64,000 bases of DNA from Bromus sterilis (Eukaryota > Streptophyta > Magnoliopsida > Poales > Poaceae): positions 123,856,501 to 123,920,500 of the forward strand of contig OX465596.1 in assembly GCA_950022295.1 (NCBI GenBank), read 5' to 3'. The position numbers and the translations under genes are program-made. Numbering within the stretch: the stretch's first letter is position 1; each line of letters begins with the position of its first letter. Positions 22,652 through 33,912 of this stretch are shown one piece after another. The notes under the pieces are model-generated. The model was not told the origin of the DNA and ran no database searches. It saw only the letters and a list, made by a program, of their open reading frames with translations.

Positions 22652-23245
22652 TCAAGGAACCTTTGGTACGTACACGAACTTAGGTTCCTTCTTTGAGGGG
22701 GTTTCTACCTTTTTAGTCTTGATGCAGGATAGAGTAGTTCCTAAAGTTTTAATAATATCCTCAATCTTGTCAATCCTAGAAGGGTCCAAATAATGGGATT
22801 TAAGGGTCTCCAAACTGGAATGAATTTTGTGCATGGAGATATCAAGCCTATTTAAATTTCCTTGAATCCTATGATCTACTTCATTTATTTTTCCCATACT
22901 TGGCATCTCTAGCTCTATCTTATCAAGTTTACTCATAATCTGAGATAAAGTAATGTTCTCTTGTGTACTAACAATAGGGGGATTTCCAAAAAGATTTTCC
23001 ATAACATTAAGAGCTTCCCAAACTGGGGATTCTAGGAAATTCCCATTGACAGTAGTGTCTAAAATAAACCTATTCCAACAAATAATACCAACATAAAAGT
23101 TTCTAACCAAGATAGTGGTGGATTACTTCTTGGTGGATCTATTTTCAGAATCATTAATTCTATACCAAGCATCTTTCAGCCTTTCTCCACCTCTTTGCTT
23201 GAAGGTGAGAATCTTCCCTTCAGGTGCAAAACCAAAGGAAGAAGA
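22652..23245 (-). pseudogene. gag remnant of element C1 (Athila/Sabrina type)
   Basis: Read on the minus strand, the frame contains APEGKILTFKQRGGERLKDAW. After an in-frame TAA (23123-23125) it continues with NFYVGIICWNRFILDTTVNG and TLSQIMSKLDKIE. These are hallmarks of the C-terminal half of Athila-type Gag, which builds the virus-like particle. It is truncated at both ends and has no zinc knuckle or pol domain downstream. The reading is supported by its position just inside the PBS of C1. Confidence 0.7.
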
Positions 23246-23395
23246 CTTATACATACTGACTAAACAAAGAAAAGTAACTAATTTTTTTGTGGTTTTTGAT
23301 AAAAGACACTAAGATAAAAACTAGAAGGTAAACTAAAAAGACTAAAAAGAAAAGATAAAAGATAGTGTGCAAATCCCCTATTTGGAAGATTGGAA

Positions 23396-23413
23396 TCCCC
23401 GGCAATGGTGCCA
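23396..23413 (-). other. Primer-binding site of C1
   Basis: On the minus strand TGGCACCATTGCCGGGGA lies about 10 bp inside the LTR end. It resembles the TGGCGCCGTTGCCGGGGA site of Athila-type elements with two changes. Confidence 0.75.
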
Positions 23414-23423
23414 GAAATTTACT

Positions 23424-25064
23424 TGCTGGCGCGGGATAGCGCTCCTCGTTGGTTACCCCAAGTGGAATGTTGGATGTAGCCTAGAAGCAAATTTCTCTTG
23501 GCAAAGATACCAAGGTTTGAGTCAGTCCAGTAGGTGGCAAGGAAAAAATGGCACCATTTTTAAGACTAAAGTTGCTTCCTTGATCTGGACTTAGACACAC
23601 AACATATAACTTCACTCCCAATGAGTTCAGAGAGGTTGTCAATCTCTCCAGCCTTATTTTTTACAAAGGATTAAACGCAAGGGGATAATGATAGTGATAA
23701 TTGCAATGGAAAGTAAAAGGAGGAAATAAAGTGGAGGTGTAAACAGTGGTGGAAATAAGGACCGGGGTCCCACGATGTTCACTAGTGATGTCTCTCTCCC
23801 AAAAGACGATAAAATAGCTAAGCTGAGTAAAAAAATTACATATGGGGAATTGAAAGAATTATAAACGCACCACAATGCTAATTATGCTACTGGAAAGATA
23901 GAGGCTAAAAAGTATGGGCAGTACGCCAAGAGAAGTAGACCGAAATCCATATGCATCTACTCACTAATCATCCACCTTGAGATATCCATCCAAAACTTCT
24001 CGCTGGTATTAAGTTGCGAGCCCCACCCAAAGTGTAAACTAAAAGCAACGGAAAACTGCATTAACAAACTTTGCGTAAGGTAAAAAATCCTTGTAACTGC
24101 AGTTACGAGCACCGTTCTTTTCTCCCTGGTGGAAACAACACATCCCCTAGTCTCATGTTTCTATCACTCAAGCTAGACATCGGGGGGCATGAACCCACAA
24201 TCATGCATAAACGCTCCCTCTTGGAGGTACTATCTACTATTTGGCCAAAGCAATAAAAAGTAACAGGGAACATGCAAGAATTACTCAACAAAAAAATATA
24301 AAAGGTAGACCAAATATATAACTAATCACAATCTGAACATAATCTCATAATCCATCGGATCCCAGCAAACACAGCATAGAAAAAACATCAAAATTACATA
24401 GATGGCTTGATAATGTAGGGCAGCTCACAAGGGATAATAATTGAAGCAGAAGATTGGAGAGAAGACATCACATAGCTACTGGTCATGGAACCATGGTCCA
24501 AGGGGGACGACTCAAGGCACATCCAGGAAGCGTCCATGGTGGTGGAGAAGCTCCTGGAGGTCAATCCTCCCTCCGAAAGGGTGCTGGTAAGAGGTCTTTT
24601 GGTTCTCCCGATCTTGGAAGCACGGCGGCGACGGAACAGAGAGGAAATTCACGATGTGGGGGACTCTCTGAGGGTTTTCGGAATGAGGAGTAAAAATAGC
24701 CCGAAGGGGGCACCAGGGGGTGGCCCCTCCTCCCAGGCGCCCTCCTGGCGCTGCCAGGAGTGGGGTCGTGCCCCCTGGTCGCCTGGGAGGGGGTGGTCCC
24801 CCTATGTCCCTCCTTCTGTGATCCAGAAGCTTCAATGTACGCTTTTTCTATCTGATTTTTTTAGATTTTTTGGCGCTTTGTAAATATGGGTAAAAACCTG
24901 CAACTTACAGACATCAGCAGGCTGAAACTTGCACTGGGTGCACTGAGTTAGTAGGTTAGTCCAAATATGTGCAAAAAGATATAAAAGTGTAGAAAAACAC
25001 ATAGCAATGCCACCTAAAAGATCATGGAACAAGAAAAAATTATCGATACATTAGGGACGTATCA
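23424..25064 (-). mobile_element. 5' LTR of Sabrina-like element C1 (minus strand)
   Basis: The complete LTR is 1641 bp. On the minus strand it begins TGATACGTCCC at 25064 and ends CCAGCA at 23424, next to the PBS. It is the partner of 15792-16669. The adjoining bases 25065-25069 (CTCCC) would be its target duplication; the other copy is outside the window. Confidence 0.8.
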
Positions 25065-25245
25065 CTCCCGATCTTGGAAGCGCGGCGGCGGCTGGACAGA
25101 GGTGAAAATCGAGATGCGAGGCTCTCAACAAGAGTTTTCAGAGGGAGGAGTAAATATGGGCCGAAGGGGGCACCAGTGGTGGCACTTCCCCCTAGGCGCC
25201 CTGGTAGAATGGCCTAGGGTGGGGCCACGCCCCCTGGATGCCTGG
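25065..25245 (-). mobile_element. Fragment of an older C-type LTR (C2)
   Basis: The sequence matches the region around 24606-24785 of the C1 LTR with clear divergence. Element C1 inserted at its left edge and family A element A2 at its right edge. The LTR resumes at 37584. Confidence 0.75.
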
Positions 25246-28200
25246 TGTAACAACCCAGATTTCACAAAAATAAAAAATAAATCTTGTTTTCAGTGTGAAT
25301 TGTTTGATTGTCTGATTTGTTTGCGGTGTTTGCATCCCCGATTTATCGATCGGCGATTATCCCCCCCCCCTCTTATCTCGTACCGTACGGAGACGGACCC
25401 TTGCCACACAGACAGTCGACCTTTGCGACACCGGGTTTTCACCCGAGCACCGTCGCAACCGCACGAGACCAGCCGCAGCCAATGGAACGAAAACCCCATT
25501 TAATAAGTAAACATGATATTTTTATAGCGCGCCGGAAAGTGTTCTCAGAACGGTTCTAGCACTAGGTGAACGCCGCCGGCTCGACGCGCTGATCACGCAG
25601 TTCGAAGTTTTATCCGAATCGGAGGTCCTGCGGAACCCCGGCGGTCAGAAACGTAAACACCGCGCGCGAGAGAGAAAAATCAGGGATGTTTTCGCAAACT
25701 GCCAGCCACCTGGGCTATAAATAGACCACAAAGCCACTTAGGGTTTCCCCTAAGCACCTAGGCAGCCACCAGCCCCAGATCTGGCACAAAAACACCCCAA
25801 ATTTCGTAGCTATTTTCCCCAAATCTGTAACCCTAGCTCCCTGGAAATTTTCGACCGTAGGATCTGCAGATGAACGGCTCCGGAGGCTCCACGTCACCCT
25901 GGATAGAGGTCCTCCGAAGCCGGCCTGCTCCTCCTCCCAGCCCAAGGCGCCGCACCTCCTCTCATCGACGAGCTCGAGGAGCGCCGCCGCCGCCCGTCCT
26001 CGCAGAACCACCGCGGCGCCGCCGCCGCTCCAGCATGTCACGCCCCGTGCGCTGCGCCTCTCCTCTCTCCCCTGCTCCCTCACCTCTTCTACCCTCTCTC
26101 TCCCAGGAGCGCTCCGTGCCATGGACAGAGCCGCCCCACCTTGGAGCTCGTCTGGACGCCGCCCGCCCGGCCATCTCCACGCCCCTACTCGCCGCTCCCC
26201 GCCAGGACGTCCCCGCCGTCGCGCCTCCCCTCGTCGGAGAGACGCTGCCCTGGCTTCGCCCTTCGCCATCGAGAGGACGGGGACGACCCGATCCGGTCGG
26301 TCCAGCGACCGCAGCCGCCGGCTGGGCCTCCTCCAGCAAGTGGGCCGACCTGCCCCGTCCAGCCCAGCGCTCCCTGCTGCTGTTGTACTGTTGGGCCCAG
26401 TAGCTTTCGGCCCGTTAGACGTTATTTTTTTCTGGTTTAATTAAATTTGCTGATTGTGTTATATTGTTGCGATGCCCATATCTTTTTTCTCGTAGCTCGG
26501 ATCGCGACGCTTTAAACATGAAAGTTGCTTAGATTTTTTTTGTAGATTAATAAAATGTGCTCCTTTGCCATGTTTGACTTTGTTTACATGTTGTTTAGCT
26601 GCTAATTACAACCCTTGCCACTGTAAACTGTAATCTATCGTAACTTTTTAACCGTTGCTCCGAGAAAAATGTTCCTTATATGTAACATGACTTGAATTGC
26701 ATGTAGATTGTGTTTATGATGCTCTTGCTTGCTAATAAAAATAATAAAATATTGTTTAGGGCAAAACAGTACCAAATGTTTTAATTGTCGTGCGGCACTT
26801 AGTGTTATGCCATGTTTAGGTTGCACCTCACTTAAATTGACTAGCATAGATAGTTTATCTTATGCTTCACCTCTTGTCATGTTTGTGTGCTATGCCATGC
26901 TTGAGTGAGTTTCCATGTTAACAACCTTTGTTGATCACCTGTAGCCAAACAAATTTAACCATCGCAAAATGTGCAGTATCGTTGTGTGTGACGAGTACTC
27001 CGCTTAACCTGTTAGTAACCGCTCTCAACGATAGATGCGGTGCCGTAGTGCGTTGTCTTGTGTTTCCTTCTTGTTGATGCTTGCTCGTGATTGCTTCGTA
27101 GTAATAGATGCTTGCTCATTGATTGATTTCCAGTGTTTACCGTCTTGTGTGCTTCCGCGGGTACCTCTCGGAGACGATGCGAGCTTGCGATCAACTACAC
27201 CTTAGGAACCCGACTTATGAACAGGCAAGGACTATACATTACTTATGATCCATTCTATTTCAACCAGCGGTTTGCATGCTAGTCTAGGTTAGGTTCGATG
27301 TTTGATCCTACCACATGTTTACATCCTGTTTCAAACCGATACAGCTATGTCCCCTCCCAGAAAACCTTGTACTGCTATTTTACTATTTCTCGTTGCTCAG
27401 CCCCTGCTTAGTATGCATGCTTAGGATGCTACGATGTTACCTCCTGTTACTCCTTGGTTTGGGATATCACATTATTATATTGTTATGGATGATATGATTA
27501 TTATAATGATGACTATATTCGATGAAGGATGGAAGGTCTAGGCAATCCCGCCCCGACGCTTTGTTCCATTCGAGTCACCTAGGACCCGAGTTCCGGGTAT
27601 TGGTTTTAAGACTGAGCGTGCCTAACCACGTGTGGGATGCTATGGGGTCCCCTTTTCTTACCTACCTAGCTTCAAACATTTCTAGTGGTGGCCCAAGCTG
27701 ATTTAGCATTCGAAAACCATGCATATATGTCTGTCGGGTAGCTCCTGGCAGGCATCCTTTAAAACAACCCGGACCAGTAAGAACATGGTTCCTTGCTGGC
27801 CCATCATGACCGACTGAGGACACGGTCTCATGTGATATTAACCGGCAATCCAAACCTAGAGTCATACGGTAGAGACCAGATCGAGAGAGCGGCCGGCTCC
27901 TGAGCTGGATGTCGACTCACAGGGGGCCACCCGAATTTGTTCGTTGTTAGTTAGAGGGACCTGTCATTTCGGATCTCTCGGAACTAAATCATTAAATGGT
28001 TGCCTGTGATGGGTAGCAACTGAGAGAGATGGCCGTGCGTGCGGAGCCTTGTAATGGGCAGTTGGCACACCCCTGCAGGGTTAAATCTTTTAGAGAAGTT
28101 GTGTCCACGGTTATGGATGACTTGAGACCTACTCCTTGTTCATAGACAACAACCACTAATATAATATTAATATAACTTGATCAACATGTGTGTGCCTTGA

Positions 28201-28863
28201 CTGCTTCTTCTTCGTCGGGATGCGAAGAGGAGGACAAGGATAGGATAGGTGTTATGTTTCTGTAAGTAGTTGATAGCAAGACTTGTTGGAGGCGATTCCT
28301 AATCGAATGCTTAAATTATTATCTTACTCTCTAGATCGTTAGCCACTTCATAAATGCCAGTGCGGAAGCAACCTCACCACTTACCCCGTCCTTACCTTAA
28401 TCTACTAGTTGTCCTAGAATGATGAGTGATGAAGTCCTTGTTGGGTCAGTTGACCACTACAGTTGGATGTTGAGTACTTCTGTACTCATGATACTACCCC
28501 CAAACTCTTTTCAGGGTTCTTGATCGATGTTTCACGTGGAGACTCGACGACGACTAGTTAGGCGGATCCCGGCGTAGATCCTGGACCCGTGTGGTTGGGG
28601 AACGATGATTTTCTCTTTGCCACTAGGCATTTGATTGTAGTCTGTAATCAGACATGTATCTTCCGCTGATGTAATGTATTAAGGCAGTTGTATGCCGATT
28701 GTATGAGATGTTGTGTCCTTGTATCTGTAATGTTGTGATATCATGTTGGAAATCCGGGGCATATGGCTATGTCATATGTCGCGGTGGGACCGATATGTGC
28801 TTCGTCCCCATATCTGGATGGAAACATCTAGATCTGGAACAGTACCGCATATCGGGCCTTACA
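25246..28863 (+). mobile_element. Family A LTR (left LTR of element A2)
   Basis: The complete LTR is 3618 bp, starting TGTAACAACCCAG and ending TTACA. It holds a TATA box at 25716, a GC-rich leader-like stretch (about 25860-26400) and the CCGTGTCCACGG-type block near 28088-28110 (first half changed to TTGTGTCCACGG). The conserved hairpin near 28640 has one loop change. Overlapping ORFs at 25715-26444 are GC-rich LTR sequence with no domain and are not conserved between LTR copies. Confidence 0.88.
25716..25723 (+). promoter_or_regulatory. TATA box of A2 left LTR
   Basis: TATAAATA is at 470 bp into the LTR in the context GGGCTATAAATAGACC, also present in the right LTR. Confidence 0.6.
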
Positions 28864-29275
28864 ACTTGGTATCAAAGCCTTACCGACCGTAGGATCCCTT
28901 TTCTGGCCGAAGTCGAGTCTAGACAAAAACTACTTTGTAGTTACTAAGTTAGTTATCGGAGAGTAGGATTCTTTTTCCTCCTTACCCATGCTCTGGTCAG
29001 GACAAGTGTCGTAAGTGTTTTATTCTCGCCTTACCCCCTTCAAACTCTAGGATATCTAGTGTGTGGAGTATCGAAATCGTTACAATGCTTTGCTTGGGAA
29101 GTATTGTCTCGATTCCGAGCTCAGGTGGGAATTCCGATAGTACCTTTAGCTTCTCCGATTTTAGGTATCATCTGGGTCATCCATTGCCATCCATCCTTTT
29201 GCCGGTGTTTTCACGACTTTCGTCGAAAACACTATCCTTGATCTGGTTCTCGGCTTCGTTCATCCTCTTGACACT
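28864..29275 (+). mobile_element. A2 interior, left part
   Basis: The PBS is at 28867-28879 (TGGTATCAAAGCC, one base changed) and the shared leader motif at 28908-28924. The rest is non-coding and aligns with 1450 onward of A1. It is interrupted by an inverted B-family solo LTR. The last five bases ACACT are the probable target duplication of that LTR. Confidence 0.8.
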
Positions 29276-32200
29276 TGTGACGCCCCCAAAATCGAGTCGT
29301 GTACAGTAATCATACACGCAAGGTACACGATCGAGATCAGGGACTCACGGTAAGATATCACAACACAACTCTACAAATAACATAATAGAAGTTGTTTAAT
29401 ACAAGCCAGGGGACACGAGGGCTCGAAGTCAGTGGAAGCAATAGTATTTGAGTACAAACACAAGGGTACATGGTTGCCTTAAGAAGGCTAGCACAAAATC
29501 AACACTCGATCGAAAAGGCAAGGCCTCCTGCCTGGGAACCTCCAAACTACTCCTGGTCAAAGGGGAACTCGACGTCGTAGAAGGCATCGGGGATCTTCAT
29601 GTTGCGGTGGTCGGCATCGGGGATCTCCTGCTCCTGGACTCCAACGTCGACTGCAGCGGCCAATCAGGCAAAACATAAAGGGGAAAATAAAGCAGGTGAG
29701 TATCAAGCATACCCGCGAGTCTTACGTCCGCTACTAAGCATTTATGCATTTGTATCAAATGGAAAGGGGAGGCTGTATATAGTGGACTACAAGACAGAAA
29801 GTCAGAGCAAGGATAAGAAGCTAGGCCTATCGAATACTAGCATCTTCCGACGAGTCTTGAAGCATGAGGTAAGAATCAGCCAACAGTTAATATAACAGTA
29901 AAGAAAGTAACAATGCAGCAGAAGTTGCTGCAGCATTGTATAATAATAAGTTGTAATCATAATTAACAATGCCTCCGAGATCACCTCCTCGACTTCCCTG
30001 CGAGGAAGCAAACCCTGAACCATACAGTTTAATAATAATAGTTTGTAGTGGTAAGATCCAGCTTCAGCATAACGCGTCCTATTACCGTGGACACGGCTAT
30101 TCGAATAGATTAAACTCCCTTCAGGGGTGCACTACTGTTCAACCTGCACGGTCGGATCTCCAGGGTGGCGGGCACCTTGTTAGGGAACGCTCCACCAAAG
30201 CTATCCGACACGACGCAGCCCATCCTAGGCTCAACAGAGAGGCCATCCGCCGGACTATATCCTATGCGCCAAGGGGTCTAGGTCCCTCACTCTTGCACGC
30301 TCCTGCACGGTGCAAGGCTGGCCATTGAAGCAAAAGCAAATCCAAATACACCGCTCGAGCGAAGAAGACACACCGCTTCCCGGCATTAAGACCGCGATAC
30401 TGCTGACGTCTGAAGAGCTTTCGGACAAACTACGACGCAGGGGAGCCCATAACTCCTTATCCCACGTGAAGGTAGTGCGTACAGACCAACGGGCCTCTCA
30501 AGTCATCCGCTGAACCATTTAGCATTTTATTATTATCTATCGGGACAACCGTTATCATTGCCCCTATCCGAGTGAGTCGCGGACAACGACAGCAGCCAAG
30601 TCCACCAGTAGCATCGGTGCATGCCCTGACGTCCCACCAACTCGTGCGGTTACCAACAAGGTGAACCGTCTCCTTACCTTGTCTCGCGTTTGCTCCGAAG
30701 AGCTCGTACAACAGGATATCTGTCGGCCACGAACAGTACCAGGCCTGCCGCACACCGGTGGAATACACCTGACCTGTCGTTCCGCTAAGATACCCTGCGC
30801 GGGAACCGTTGGGTCACCCGACTACTTACCTTTAAGGACACCAGTTGATTCGAGTGCCTACCATTAAGTGAAAACCAGGAAGTATCACCCTCGATGGCAC
30901 ACTTAAAGAGGTTTGACAGAGACATCAGCGGAATGAACTAAAGAGGTAAACCTCGTATCATCCCGGTGATGCTACGCTACTGAGCCGACGAGAGTGAAAT
31001 ACGAGTCCATTCCACTCGTAAGTCAAACTTGAAGCGACTCGGCAGAGTCTCGGCGTTGTAGGTTCCCTAGGGCGTCTGTATTGATCCGTACCTGTTGCAG
31101 TTATAATATTTTGTAATCCGCGTTCACTCACCAGAGTTATCACAGCCCGCTATCTAATCCTAGCTAAGAATGCGCAGGGTTCACTGCTGAATATTATATA
31201 TATAATTATAAGGCAGCATAGGACAAGGAAATGTACATCAAGGGGCGACAAAAATAGGCTATGCAAATTGAATAGGATTGTAACGTAGCAGCAGCAGTAA
31301 CCATGCCTAGTGCAAGAAAGTACGGAAAGGTAGGCGATATCTGGGGAAGAGAATGGCTCTGCTTGCCTGGAAGCTCGACGGTAGGGGCAGGGTCGTCGAC
31401 GAAGTAGTCGTACCCGGCAGCAGTGTAGTCGGCGGTAGCAGCGGGGTCTACCGGAGAGTAAAGGGGGGGGGGAAACAGTAAATACAAAGAAAACATATAC
31501 AAACAAATGCATGACATGACAGATGTGATGTTAACTATGTTCTAACGCAGTGCAATGCACGTTGCTCGGAACGGGAATTCATCCGGGGATGAAAAGCCTG
31601 CTCCGGGTGATTACCGGACAGGGTGTCCGGAGGGGGAAGGGTTCATGCCGGAGGTGTCGTGGACATCCGACACATGTGTGGGTGGTGTATCCGGGTTAGT
31701 TGATCTATTCCGAAAAACTTTCATGTTCAGAATAAATTCATCCGGATACTTTAACAGTACCGGACAAATCATCGGACAGATGGTCCGGAGGGGGGACGGT
31801 TCGATGTTCAGTATGTTAGAGGGGGTGGTTGGTATACGGATAGCGTATCCGTATTCGTTATATTTTTCTGATCAATTTTCATGTATAAAGTTCTTGAATC
31901 CGACTTACGGTTTAAAAGATATTCCAATTCAAAGTTTAAATCATTTTAAATCAATTTCTGGATTTTATTTTATTAATAAAATGAAACATTATCCACAGAG
32001 GGTTGACTGGTCAAACCAGACCAGTGGGTCCCACTAGTCAGCCTCTGGTTATTTAATTCATTTAATTTAATCAAAATTCAACTGGACCCACATGTCATAC
32101 CCACTGGTTTTAATAAAATCATTATGTTTATTTAAAACTGAAGTGGGACCCATGTGTCATTGACACAAGGTTAAATATCTCAGTTTAGTATAATATAATG

Positions 32201-33723
32201 GCCTGGGGCCCACTAGTAAGCCTCACAAGGGGGTCAATCTCTTTTTAATTCCTAGTTTAGTGGCTAATTGGGGGGGTTATTGTTAAATCTTAATCCAGGG
32301 GGGTCCCACATATCAGTGGGTTAGGAGGGGGTGGGGGTTGCCCGCGGCTTCAAACAGAGCCGGCAAGAGGAGCAATGGCGAGAAGCCGGGGTAAAGCCCC
32401 GTGGGCACGAGCGGATGGGCGCACACGGGGATGGCATGGCCACTGGCCAGAGGGCGAAGAGCACGCGCCACGCCCATGGCGCAGCAGCGGCTGCAGCCCG
32501 GCGGGGCCGTGGCCATGGCGAGCACGGCGACGTTTCCAGCGAGCAAACGACACAACGACGAAAGGAATTAGACAGGCTTAGTGCGGCGCGTCGAGGAGTG
32601 CACTCGGTGGACACTGGGGTCGACCACAACGATGGCCACGGCGAGCCCTAGCGGCGGTCGGAGCACAGCTATGGCGGAGGCGGTACCCTAGCGAGCGAAG
32701 ACGGGCCTAAGAAGATGGGGATCAAAGAGGAGCTCACAGGGACCTCGGTGGAGCACTCGAGGAAGCCGGAGGGTAGATGGCGACGACGAAATCGTCGCCG
32801 GCGGCCGACGACCGTGGCGGAGGGGAACAACTCGATTCGCGCGACGTGGGGGCTCCTGGCGACGATTGACAACATGGGGAGACGAGGGCGAGCATGGCGG
32901 AGCTCATGGACAGCCTCCCTCTCACCGAGGTAGTCACTGGCCGCGTCCTCGGCGTCGGCGTGCCCACGGCAGCGCACAGCCGGTCGGCGCGAGGAGCAAG
33001 GGGCGATGTGGGGGAGGAAGGAGGGGAGATCTAGGGCTTCCGATGGGGGGCGTCCATATCCAGGCCGGCAATCCGTAGATGGCTGACAGCGAGCCCGGCG
33101 CGGCCATGGCCGGCTCGGATGGCTGCCACGCCATGCCCCTGCCTTCCCCCCGTCCGGAGGTAGGGGAAAACCGGCATGGGTTGGGCTGTGGGGGTTCGGG
33201 TGAGCTTGGCCCAATGGGAGGGAAAGGGGTGGGCCGGGGTGGCTATGCCCAGGGCGTTAGTATAGGTATTTTCTTTTATTTGTTTATTTTTCTTTTTCCT
33301 ATTGTTGTATTTATATTATTAGCCTAGCATTTGAGTTTTGCAAAATATGAAAGTTGTTCCAATATTGGTGATACATTTTGCACTATTGCTACAAAAAGTT
33401 TGGGCTCTAAATAAAATCATTTGGTAATTTATTTAGATAATAAATTATTAAATTGAACCTTTTAAGTTACTGTTTGAATTTTTTGATTTATTCAACAGCT
33501 TAATAAATTCCCAAGGTTGGTTGAACATGGTCCAATGATTATTTTGGATTTAAGAAAAGTGGTTGCAACAATTTTGGACAATGTTTAATTTATCACATAT
33601 TTTTAATATTTATGAAAAGGCATTTTGAGTTTGTGTTGATTCAAAAATGATCAAGGCATGATGAGCAACAGTAATTGTGATTACTGTAGGTGATTACTGT
33701 AGCGTGACACCCGGGGTGTTACC
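29276..33723 (-). mobile_element. Inverted solo LTR of family B (Tekay/Del type)
   Basis: It begins TGTGACGCCCCCAAAATC, the reverse complement of the B LTR end, and finishes GGTGTTACC, the reverse complement of the B LTR start with one change. Its 4448 bp compare with 4393 and 4428 bp for the complete B LTRs. Likely target duplications are ACACT (29271-29275) and ACACC (33724-33728), one mismatch. There is no PBS, PPT or coding interior, so it is a solo LTR formed by LTR-LTR recombination. Divergence is much higher than within the B array, so it is an older insertion. Core block at 30085-30106 and perfect ATACGGATA hairpin at 31834-31854 are kept. ORFs at 32313-33214 are GC-rich LTR sequence. 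Confidence 0.88.
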
Positions 33724-33912
33724 ACACCGACGGTTTCGTATTTTTAACGATGTCGTCTCCCTGCGGAAAGTTTCTCGACGAAGTTCATCGTCCGACATGG
33801 AGCAGAGTCCCTTGTTGGTGGTGTTGAAAATTGTCGACTCTCTTTTCTCTCCCCTCCTCTCCTCGGATCATCCAGGATCTCGGGACGAGATCCCTTGTTG
33901 GTGGTGTTGTAT
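33724..33912 (+). mobile_element. A2 interior, right part
   Basis: It resumes the family A interior and aligns with about 1870-2052 of A1. CTTGTTGGTGGTGTT occurs twice (33811-33825 and 33894-33908), 83 bp apart, exactly as in A1 (1951-1965 and 2034-2048). The second copy sits where a polypurine tract is expected. Confidence 0.8.

Noticed and set aside
25715..26444. Several Arg/Pro-rich ORFs on both strands
   Set aside because: They are the GC-rich leader-like part of the A2 left LTR and are broken in the partner LTR at 34425-35265.
32313..33214. Arg-rich ORF cluster that could suggest a gene
   Set aside because: It is the GC-rich part of the inverted B solo LTR.
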